Shown here: positions 11,202 to 19,470 of the stretch, in pieces
How positions within the stretch are numbered: position 1 is the first letter of the stretch
Layout of the letters: each line of letters starts with the position of its first letter
NCBI GenBank assembly: GCA_010015655.1
Contig: ML976689.1
Span: 215,227-265,738, forward strand
DNA length: 50,512 nucleotides
DNA from: Bimuria novae-zelandiae CBS 107.79
Taxonomy: Eukaryota; Ascomycota; Dothideomycetes; Pleosporales; Didymosphaeriaceae
Reading direction: 5' to 3'
Notes under the pieces: generated by a model
The model's database searches: none
Seen by the model: only the letters and a program-made list of their open reading frames with translations
Told to the model about the DNA's origin: nothing
Translations under genes and position numbers: made by a program

Positions 11202-11438
11202 TACATATTAAGAAGATTATTAAGCTTGAAGGTGGCAACGAGTATAAGGAAGGCAGGGGCATAGGTAGAAGTAGATAATGCCAAGAATTGAGGCGTTTTG
11301 AAGCAATCTGGGCATTCCTTGGCGAGCAAGAACTTTTGAAAGGCACCTCCGTATGGGGGGGGTTAATTGTAGGGGGCGGATCACCTACTTGATTTGGCTT
11401 CGGCCCTTGGCGAACCAAACTTTTGGCGTAGTACTGTA

Positions 11439-12516
11439 GCGTCGGTTACTTGGTTAGTAATGGAACGGCAGAGTTACTGTGTACTGTGGTATCCGGCGAA
11501 AGTAGTGTTGGTGGAGACGAAGGTCTGTGCGTATGTCTGTACGTATAAAAGGGTACCTATTGGTTGTTACTTATGAATAAGCAGAATTGATTGGCTCTCA
11601 CACTCCTATCCAGCCATATGTCTATGTTTCAAGACGCAACGCCGCAGCCCCACTGACACTACTTTCGCCAGATACCACAGTACAGATTGATGGGTTTGCT
11701 TGGCTTGACGTGACTTGGGTGGTTCTATGTGTTTGGGCCACATGCCTGGGCGGATTCAGGAGTCCTGATTCAAGACCGCGTCACGCATTTGGCAGCGAAC
11801 GTACGCTTTGTAAGATATGCACCACCTCGCGCTCTACCGACGCCGAGGTCACGCGGGGAGTTTCTGGGTCACGAACCTTCTCCTACGCGTGCTTCATTCC
11901 AGAACTGAAGAGCGAATGCGTTAGAAGAGTGTTCGAATAAATCTACGGTTGAGAGATACTGATGGTTGGTCTCCTGGAGGAGGAGTCGTTCGCCTGTGCG
12001 GGATGGCGCCCGTGTTCGCGTACCTTTTTCCGCCTAGTAACGCGTCTTTAGCGTGGCATGCACCGACGACTCCAGAACGTACTCGCTCTCGCGCTGCGTC
12101 TTTCCAACTCCCGGAGCAGGAGCACAAGTCTCGCCTCGCAAGCACGATCTTGATGATGAATCAAAGGAGCTTCGAATTCGCGCATTCCAGGGATGTGGTT
12201 CTTCTCGATGGGTAGTGTTTATTGGACCAGGCGAGACGTCATAGCTCAACTCCGCATAATGCGGGGGTGGCACTGCATTATGGAATATAAGAAGGCCCAG
12301 GTAAGCAGGGAAAGCCTCACGCACGAGAACAAACGGCCGCGTGCTTAGCTGGCCTAATATATTGTAGGTCTTGCAGTTCGTCTTTCCTGCTCTTTACACT
12401 CTTCAATCGCGCCTTCCACGCAACCAAAGCAGCTCCTTCAGCGACCCCATCGATGTGCTCCATTCAACTGGAAGCCCAGCCCAGCCCAGCCCAGCACCGC
12501 GCCCACCACCCTCACA
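11439..12516. other. Gene-free stretch between nested transposons and F-box-like gene
   Basis: Base composition is back to normal, so it is not RIP-affected. The open frames here overlap on both strands and have no recognisable features. The last 150 bp is the promoter and leader of the next gene and contains a short cagcc repeat (about 12476-12495). Confidence 0.45.
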
Positions 12517-13226
12517 ATGGCATCCTCAACGGCCACGAGCCCATTTTTAAGCTTACCAGCCGAGCTTCGAAACATCATCGTCGCCCACGCACTCACATGG
12601 CCGACGCGCACCCTCCAATACAACACCCTCGCCTCCTCCAAGCACGGAAAACCCATCTTCGAAGCCGTCCCCGGGCGCGAATTCAACCAGCTCAAATACA
12701 CGTGCAAGCAGCTGTACGCCGAAACCGCAGGCCTGGAAGTGCGTTACAACGCGCTGCGCTTCGAGCTCCCAGAAGACGACGCCTACACGCTCGCGCGCAT
12801 CCAGAACAGCGTCGACAGCGGATTCCTGCCCACAACACTCGCGTCATCGTCGTCGTTCCCGCTGTTCCTGTACACGTGTAGTGCGGCCAAGCGTAAGTGG
12901 CTGCGCGAGGTTGTTGTTACGATACGCAAGCCTGCGAGCTACAGCTTGAGCCAGCCGACTATGGACAGGCTGCTGCGTCTGGCAAGGTTCATGCAGGAGA
13001 ATCCTGGGTTGAGGGTAAAGTATGAGTATGTGGATGAGGTGTATGAGTACAAGGCGCCGGCGTATCAGGCCGTCGTGCAGTGGTTGAGCGTCGCGGTTTG
13101 TCTGGGGGTGGCGCTGCCGTTGCCGGTGGCGTGGGAAATGGTGGCGGAGACGCTGTGGGCGGCCTGTGGGAAGGGGAGTCTGGTGTTTTGGAGCCTGGGG
13201 TTTGGGGTGTGGGATTTGGTCGGGAT

Positions 13227-13233
<7 letters not shown>
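12517..13233 (+). CDS. F-box-like / 2EXR-type protein
   Basis: A single exon of 238 residues. The N-terminal FLSLPAELRNIIVAHALTWP has the Leu-Pro-x-Glu-Leu-Arg helix typical of fungal F-box-like and 2EXR proteins, followed by QLKYTCKQLYAETAGLEVRYN, the second conserved block of that group (LRxTCRQLYAE..). The rest is helical and ends with a Trp/Gly-rich hydrophobic stretch. Such proteins are abundant, fast-evolving and usually of unknown function; a role as an SCF ubiquitin-ligase adaptor is possible but unproven. The stop codon is the first unit of a TAG microsatellite. The start is the first ATG of the frame and keeps the conserved N-terminus. Confidence 0.8.

Positions 13234-13266
<33 letters not shown>
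13231..13266 (+). repeat. (TAG)12 microsatellite beginning with a stop codon
   Basis: Twelve perfect TAG units follow the last sense codon (AAG, Lys) of the F-box-like gene, in frame, so the gene ends in twelve consecutive stop codons. The remaining sequence to 13635 is promoter-like and has no other feature I can support. Confidence 0.95.
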
Positions 13267-13635
13267 GGCAATACGATCTCTTCTCTCGCACAGCGTCAGG
13301 ACTTGCGACTAAATATCTTGATCTGGACACTACAGCATTGTGGTACATTTTCCCATTTCCTCTCAGGTTCTCCTTAATAACAAGGTGCAGCATGGGTGTG
13401 AGTTTCCTCACCGGTATCTAGACTCAGCCGCACAGCCAGAAAATAGCCGCAGGCCAAACCCCGCCATGGCTTGCATGCGCACCCGCGCTGAAACGCCCCC
13501 AAGGCTGCAACACCGCCGTAGCAGCTTCTATATACGTCGTGCGCTCCTCTGAGAAGATTTCCATCCATTGCAAGTCCACCGTGATTTATCGCACACCACG
13601 CCGGAGTTCCAAGCACGCAATTTCAATTTCCAACC

Positions 13636-16509
13636 ATGATTCGACTGCTACATGTTGTGACCTTGGAATTGAAAGAATTTTACGATCCAAAATTGTATCC
13701 CGCTTACGCGATATTATCGCACCGGTGGAAGCGTAGAAAAGAGGGGGGAAAATTGATTGATCTTGAAGTGTCCTGTGAACAACTGCGGGACGGATCGGGT
13801 TGTGCTGAAGGACTGGAGAAGATTAGAAGAGCCTGTGAAGCTATCCGCGAATTTCCCGTCGAATGGATATGGATCGACAGTTGCTGTATCGACAAAAACG
13901 ATGCCGTCGAACACACCGAGGCAATAAACTCCATGTATCAGTGGTATGCGGAATCCTACGTTTGTATTGCATATCTAGACGACGTGGACGCGTTCGAAGA
14001 CGTTAGGAACTCGGACTGGTTCAGGAGAGGATGGACCCTGCAGGAGCTTATCGCCCCAGAGAGGCTTCTGTTCTATAACACGTACTGGCAAGGATGCGGT
14101 AGCAGAAACTATTACGATCCCGGCCTCGAGCAACATACCTTCCAGGATAAGAGTTTCGCCATCTCGGAAATCACACGAATAGACGTCGAGCTCCTTCGCC
14201 TCCAAGATCGCAAGAAAATAAAACGGAAGCTTGACTCGATACCCGCTTGCCAGAAGATGTCATGGGCGTCGAACCGCACGACTACGAAAGAGGAGGATAT
14301 CGCATACTGTCTAATTGGTATCTTCAACATCCCGCACATGTATTTGAAGAGGGGTGAAGGCAAACGTGCTTTCATCCGCCTCCAGGAAGAAATCATCAAG
14401 CAAAGCAACGACTTGACCTTGTTCGCATGGAAGACTCCTGAGAATTTCTGGGATCCACGCGATAATTGTATCGATGACAACTATCTCGATCCCCCCGAGA
14501 CGACGGTACTCTTCTTCCAGGAAAGTCCACGAACACTCTTACATGGAGCCTTTGCATGCGGTCCATCTCACTTCCGCGCTGCCTTTGGGATCGAACCCGC
14601 AAACCCGGTCGTCTTTAATGACGAGGTCACCGTCACAAGCAGAGGCGTGAAGTTCTCTAACACGCCCTTGCTAGGTCTGGGGCCGTTCAAGCCATTCATC
14701 ATGCCTCTTTATTGTAGAGACACCACCCTTCCGGGTACTCCTCAACTATTGGGAATAGAGCTCCGGCTGCTTGGCGGTTCAATCTACGCCCGGAGTAACT
14801 GCACGCAACTACATGAGATTGCACCGGATGCAAAGATCATCCCGAATCAAGATGATGTGCTTCTGGCACACTATGTTCATCAGTTTCATGATTGCGTCGG
14901 GCAACTGCACAAGCATGCCATACGCCTTCCGAATACAATACTGGGCAAGCTCAAGTGTCACAACGTATCACCAGGGTATCTTTGGAGCGAAAATCATAAC
15001 CTGCTGATCACCAACGGGCGTCGATTTTTCGTTGGGTTTGCGAATTACAAGTCTCATGATGGGAAATCAAGGGGAGTCGCGTTGCTTTTCGGATTGGACC
15101 ACCTACAAAAGCCTTGGTTCTGCCTGTCGAATGTGGATCCCAGTTTCGAGCCTCAAATCCTGGAGAGCAGAAGGCTGTACCTAGCACGAGTTTGGCGACA
15201 GGCCAGCCAACATGAGCGCACGGCGTACCTCCGGAATCCGAAGCCCTTCATCATTAATACACGGGAAGGGAAAAGTGAAGGTGTTCTCAGTATCGATCTC
15301 CGTCAGTACCATGATCATGATGTTTTCGCGGTGGAGTTTGCACCCAAGGCTTCGCAGCACAGTGCATGGGAAGATATGGCTGCTACGAACACAACCCTAC
15401 TCGGGCACTATTCGGAAGGAACCACTGGCCCAATACCACCCTCTGGCCCCCCCTCAATCAATTTGACAAGAGCCAGTACGACCATTCCACCGCCGCTTCA
15501 AAATGTACACCCGAGCCCATATTCCCATTCCAGAACCACATCTCGAAGCGACCAAAGATCGGGCGGCTACCCTAGCAGCCCCTCGTGCGGACCTGATTCT
15601 ACCGCCAATAATAATACTGTGGAGATTTCGATGACAAATCCTAACATGACAATTCGACTTACAGGTAGTCGTGGAGACGCAACCCCGGGGCCTCCAAAAC
15701 CCAGCGTACAACCATTGGCTGCACCGGTGGATTATAGGTCGGTGGGCATGACATACGAGTCCGACCCCAAGGATCACTTGACCGCTCCTCCATCTCCTCG
15801 AACTGACGAGTCTGTTTTCACAGAACCAGCATATCATGCTCCCGTCTTTACAAGTGGGCACGGTGGATTCGGCGCTCGCCCTAACCTGCCTTCGTCGTCT
15901 TCAGTGGGAGCGACACAACTCCGGCCGTCATCTAATGCCATGGTAACCCAACCTGTCGGAGTCTCATTCGCAACTTCGCAGCATCCTGTTTTCCTTTCGG
16001 GTAACCCTCCCCTTGCAAGTCAAGTCTCCGGTATCCCCTATGGGCTTCCTCGCACATTTGGTCAAGCAGGAACGGCTTCCGCAGGTTCCATGGCCTCTGT
16101 GGGACTGACGATGCAAAACGGTCCTGTCTTCGCGCAACCCTTCAATGGGTATCAGCCTATCGTTCCATATGGTTTCGTGGGAGCTCCCAATGTTTGGGGA
16201 AATCCACTCTATGGGGCCACGCCTTCAGGTGCATTCGCTCCACAAGGCCCTGGACTACCTCAGTCCATTAATCCCTTCTCTCAGCCGGACTCTGGAATGC
16301 AAACAAATGCGCAAAATGCCTATGCCAGTACGGGACTCCAGCAACACATATTTCCTTCTCAACCAAGCATGGCAGGTCTCTCGCAAGGTACTCATGTCAG
16401 TATGCAACAGTCACAATCTGCGCCGGGCCAAGGCTTTACAAACTTCACAGCACCCATGATGCAAGCGCTTCCGTATTCCGACGTAACTCCTGGGTACCCG
16501 AACAGATAG
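13636..16509 (+). CDS. HET-domain (heterokaryon incompatibility) protein with long disordered tail
   Basis: One uninterrupted exon of 957 residues; start context ccaaccATGa. The HET domain occupies roughly residues 20-170: YAILSHRW (24-31), then IWIDSCCIDK, EAINSMYQWYAESYVCIAYL, and WFRRGWTLQELIAPERLLFY. The typical follow-on region is present: KMSWASNRTTTKEEDIAYCL, GIFNIP, FIRLQEEI and LTLFAWK at about 215-275. Residues to about 590 are folded-looking but unrecognised. From about 600 to the end the sequence is Pro/Ser/Gly/Gln/Asn-rich and surely disordered, with Q/N/Y/G-rich prion-like composition near the end. HET domains trigger cell death when incompatible fungal strains fuse, and related proteins act in innate-type recognition. 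There is no NACHT, WD40 or ankyrin partner domain in the chain, so how it is triggered is unknown. Confidence 0.88.
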   Translation: MIRLLHVVTLELKEFYDPKLYPAYAILSHRWKRRKEGGKLIDLEVSCEQLRDGSGCAEGLEKIRRACEAIREFPVEWIWIDSCCIDKNDAVEHTEAINSMYQWYAESYVCIAYLDDVDAFEDVRNSDWFRRGWTLQELIAPERLLFYNTYWQGCGSRNYYDPGLEQHTFQDKSFAISEITRIDVELLRLQDRKKIKRKLDSIPACQKMSWASNRTTTKEEDIAYCLIGIFNIPHMYLKRGEGKRAFIRLQEEIIKQSNDLTLFAWKTPENFWDPRDNCIDDNYLDPPETTVLFFQESPRTLLHGAFACGPSHFRAAFGIEPANPVVFNDEVTVTSRGVKFSNTPLLGLGPFKPFIMPLYCRDTTLPGTPQLLGIELRLLGGSIYARSNCTQLHEIAPDAKIIPNQDDVLLAHYVHQFHDCVGQLHKHAIRLPNTILGKLKCHNVSPGYLWSENHNLLITNGRRFFVGFANYKSHDGKSRGVALLFGLDHLQKPWFCLSNVDPSFEPQILESRRLYLARVWRQASQHERTAYLRNPKPFIINTREGKSEGVLSIDLRQYHDHDVFAVEFAPKASQHSAWEDMAATNTTLLGHYSEGTTGPIPPSGPPSINLTRASTTIPPPLQNVHPSPYSHSRTTSRSDQRSGGYPSSPSCGPDSTANNNTVEISMTNPNMTIRLTGSRGDATPGPPKPSVQPLAAPVDYRSVGMTYESDPKDHLTAPPSPRTDESVFTEPAYHAPVFTSGHGGFGARPNLPSSSSVGATQLRPSSNAMVTQPVGVSFATSQHPVFLSGNPPLASQVSGIPYGLPRTFGQAGTASAGSMASVGLTMQNGPVFAQPFNGYQPIVPYGFVGAPNVWGNPLYGATPSGAFAPQGPGLPQSINPFSQPDSGMQTNAQNAYASTGLQQHIFPSQPSMAGLSQGTHVSMQQSQSAPGQGFTNFTAPMMQALPYSDVTPGYPNR

Positions 16510-16765
16510 CTAGACATACAATGAGGCCCCGGAATTTGCTTGAATCAGCGATTCTCACAGTCATAGCTATAGAGTCGGTGTTTGTAGTCTCCACGCATAT
16601 TCACTTGTGGCAGCACCATTTGGTGAAGCCTTCGGTGGCACATAAAACACAAGAAAGCAACACTCTGAAATTCAATGTGTAGTACTACGGGGTGTGCTTT
16701 GATTAACGCAACTTCGTATGCAGACGACGAAGAACTGGAAAAAAAAAAAAAAAGAAGGGCTTCCC

Positions 16766-17740
16766 CTAGAAAGTCACAGCAAACGCTAGCAACCCCACCA
16801 CAACTCCAACAGCCGCGCGCTCAACAGTCGCCGCACCGGAGAACTCACTTTCCCCCGTAGTAATCCCAGACGGCACCATTCCCGTCGAACTAGGTCCCGT
16901 ACCATTCGTCGCATTCGCCATCGCGAGCTCGGGCTCCATCACAATGCCCTTATTCGGATACGCGTCGCACGTAGCGTTCGGGTCGAGCGGGCACTTCTCG
17001 TTCTGGCAGATGCTGTTGAGCGTCTCGCCCATCTCAGGGATGACGGTGGTCTTGGGACTGCAGCGGTATCCGAACAGCGTGTTCAGCACGTCAGCGACGG
17101 CGCTGACGTCGGAGGAGGAGACGCCGAAGGAGGTCGCTGCGAGCCCGACTTGGGTGACGAAGTAGCCGAATTCGGAGGGTGAGAGGGCCATGAAGGCGTG
17201 CGCGGAGGCCATGTCGACGCCTGAGTATTTGGGGAAGTTCATGGTGGAGTAGCCGGAGCAGTCGAGTAGTTTGCCGAAGAATTGGTAGAGGTGTGTGAGT
17301 AGGAAGCTGTGGGCGATGGGTTAGTGGAAAGAGTAAGGGTAAGAGGGGGATGGGGGGACGTACTACTGGTTCGAATCCGTGCTGTTGGCGGGCATATTCA
17401 TCATCAGGGGCGCCGCACCACCATCGTCGAGGAAGTTGATGGAGACACCGGACGACCCGCCACGATTGCTAGATTTAAGCTCTCCGTTGAAGTACGGCAG
17501 CAAGTTGACCTGTTCGCCCATGTACTCGCCCGGAGCAAGGATTCCAGGGACCCGGTTCTTGTTCGGCTGGGTGTAGTTCCCGATCACGACGGTATTGACG
17601 AGCAAGGTCAACAGCGTGTACTGATTCGTCGCGTTGTTGTCTTTCAGCAGCGCCGTGGTGTACTTGTCACAAAGCGACATGTTCTGCGCCGCTGCGGCAG
17701 CGAGCGTGCCCGCTAGGGCGAAGAGGGAAGACGAACGCAT
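16766..17740 (-). CDS. Secreted, probably GPI-anchored fungal protein of unknown function
   Basis: Two exons, 17740-17364 and 17306-16766, around a 57-nt GTACGT..CAG intron (17363-17307), give 305 residues. The junction rebuilds a Tyr codon (SNQY|FLLTHLYQFFGKLL). The start at 17740 is chosen over the in-frame ATG at 17776 because it places MRSSSLFALAGTLAAAAA as a signal peptide directly at the N-terminus. Conserved-looking blocks are NQYTLLTLLVNTVVIGNY, NFLDDGGAAPLMMNMPAN and SAHAFMALSPSEFGYFVTQV. There are several Cys (for example CDKY, LLDCSG, YRCSP, ICQNEKCP) and many N-glycosylation sequons. The C-terminus is a Ser/Thr/Gly-rich linker followed by a hydrophobic tail (VGVVVGLLAFAVTF), as in GPI-anchor signals. 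Cell surface location is inferred; function is not known to me. Confidence 0.8.
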
Positions 17741-19470
17741 GGTCGCTATGTGCGTTGCTGAGTTGGGGTTTATCAAAGTGGTAGCACGAAGAGCAGCCTT
17801 GCAGACTAGGTGTCAGTGCCAGACAAGAAAGACTGCTTCCGTCTTATAATGGCCGCACTCAGCCCGTCCCATCACCGCAAAGCCCACTATCCCTATCCAA
17901 CCCAGCCTCCATCTGGCTGCCCGATGGCCTCGCCCACCATGTGTCATAAACCCAACGAAGACCTCGCCTCAGCTTGCGATCAACCTCCTCCTCTCCCCCA
18001 TCGGGCCTATCCGCTACCAAACGCCTCTCTCCTATGGTGTTTCTCCCGGATGTCGTCCTCCCGTTGAAACACGGCGCCAATCACACGCCGGCTGATATCA
18101 TCGGGTACGAAACAACGTCAAAAAGCTCCCGATGGGGCAGGGTCGACGCGGTAGAGATGTCGTTCGGGAAGGCGATCTTCCGGGAGTGGAGGGGCTGCTT
18201 TGGGGTTAGCGCGAGAATGTAAGGTGGATGCGGTTAGCGGGGATTCGTTTGGGTGATGTGAGGTTTACTTTGTGGTGTTTTCTGCTAGAGGGGGCGCGGA
18301 GGGGGCGCGGAGGGGGTGATGTGTTGGCACGGCTGGGAGGAAGTGGAGAAGGTGGGCTGGGGATGGGGGTTAGGGGTAATAGTCTTGTCTGTGATGGTAG
18401 TGTGCGTCGCTACCATAGGTACTCACCACGAAACACTGTGCCTGACTAAAGCGACTAAAAGACAGATCCACACGACAGGTGTGCCTTTCTTACCGTATCG
18501 CCCTGGTTGATGATCACCAAAGTCACAACATCGAGAACATCCCAAACGACCAGTCCACCTCCACAGCCCTTTACTCATACCTCCTTTACCTCTGTCGCGC
18601 ATAAGCTACAACGTGCTCGAATACGCCACCCCACGTAGCCAAAGTATCTAGGCTACCATCTTCGCATCCGCTTCAATGCAACTTGCCCTACATCCTTCCC
18701 GTGAGCACTCCTCCCACAACGCCCATATCCCTCCCGCACGGCTGAGCCTCGCACCTCGGTGAAAGAGCGCATTACACATCCCGCTCGCCTGCGCCCTCGC
18801 AACGCTCTCTAAGCGTCTAACTCGGCTCTTGCACGTCTGATTTACCTCCGTTCAGATCCCTGAACAGTTGTTGCCATACCGGCAAAGTAAGACTCACTCA
18901 CCACAGACGTAAAGCAAAGCTTGGGATTAAAACATTGCTGAATTCAGTCCCTCAACACCATGCATAATTTCTTGTTACACTGTTCTAGTGTGTTTTCAAG
19001 GGCGTGTGAGAGGCGAAGTACCGCGTACTCTGTTTCCAGGTGAAGATATGCGTGGATGTCTGCGTACTTATCACCATTCGACTCCATGCAGCTTTCAGGG
19101 AAAGAATAGCATGGCTGGCACAGCGGCGTGGTACTTCAGTCGTCAGCCCTCTTTGGTGGAGTTTGCTGCTGCAATGTTTCTTTAACGGGAGAAGGATGGA
19201 AAGACGGTGTAAGTATTTCTTGCGTAGATAAGAGGGACAAGGGATGCATGCGGATGAAGTTAGACGTGGATGCGTGTAGAGGACAGGGAGCGAGGGAGTG
19301 TGCAATGAAGCGGTTTTGGGATGTGACTAATAATGGCGGCGGAGATTGAACCCAGTATATACACTGCAGACTAAACGATCGCAAGATCAACGTACCCCAA
19401 ACTCCGACCTAAACGCCCAAAATCAAATGCAAAAAAGCGCTATCATACTATCCATCCCATCCTCCTCAGT
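17741..19470. other. 1.7-kb gene-free stretch
   Basis: It lies upstream of the GPI-type gene and downstream of Lon. Short frames occur on both strands, without protein features or splice support. GC composition is normal. I see no RNA gene or repeat that I can support. Confidence 0.45.

Larger units (their letters stand above)
8150..11290 (+). pseudogene. Broken Tc1/mariner transposase of element B, interrupted by element C
   Basis: An N-terminal HTH is readable as FTFKIAKETGLLA and GFKPNAPLRIDNRF (about 8200-8335). A clean open segment follows at 8385-8684 containing VRRDRYGREKSCADLAGDLS, the second HTH, and VIWLDET with the first catalytic Asp. Beyond 8684 many stops appear, but EDKAPSHAHYAQ (about 9100-9130) and NSPDLNAIKPCWFW (about 9180-9225) mark the second and third catalytic blocks; the last acid is Lys. 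After element C the C-terminus resumes as HIKKIIKLEGGNEYKEGRG at about 11204-11260. DDE/D-type transposase, inactive. Confidence 0.85.
7996..11351 (+). mobile_element. Element B: second Tc1/mariner-like transposon, nested in A
   Basis: Inverted ends at 7996-8023 and 11324-11351 read CGGAGGTGTCTTCTAAAAG and CGGAGGTGCCTTTCAAAAG, followed by TTCTTGCTC, and are flanked by TA (7994-7995, 11352-11353). It lies just after the transposase frame of A. Without the nested element C it is about 1.5 kb and encodes one plus-strand transposase. The TIR sequence differs from A's, so it is a separate family. Confidence 0.88.
6295..11436 (+). mobile_element. Element A: Tc1/mariner-like DNA transposon hosting three other elements
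   Basis: Terminal inverted repeats of 31 bp lie at 6295-6325 and 11406-11436, starting CAGCCACTCGCC and CAGTACTACGCC and sharing CAAAAGTTTGGTTCGCCAAG. Each is flanked by TA (6293-6294, 11437-11438), the Tc1/mariner target duplication. Removing the solo LTR (7183-7632 plus one TATAC) and element B (7996-11351 plus one TA) leaves about 1.33 kb, the normal size for such an element with a roughly 340-residue transposase. The transposase reads on the plus strand. The left end is 17 bp downstream of the GMC oxidoreductase stop, so it lies in that gene's 3' region. Confidence 0.9.

Noticed and set aside
11587..11940. 117-codon frame after the nested transposons.
   Set aside because: No protein features, no conserved start context, and no family resemblance.
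4105..16509. Biosynthetic gene cluster around the GMC oxidoreductase.
   Set aside because: No backbone enzyme (PKS, NRPS, terpene synthase), transporter or regulator is present nearby.
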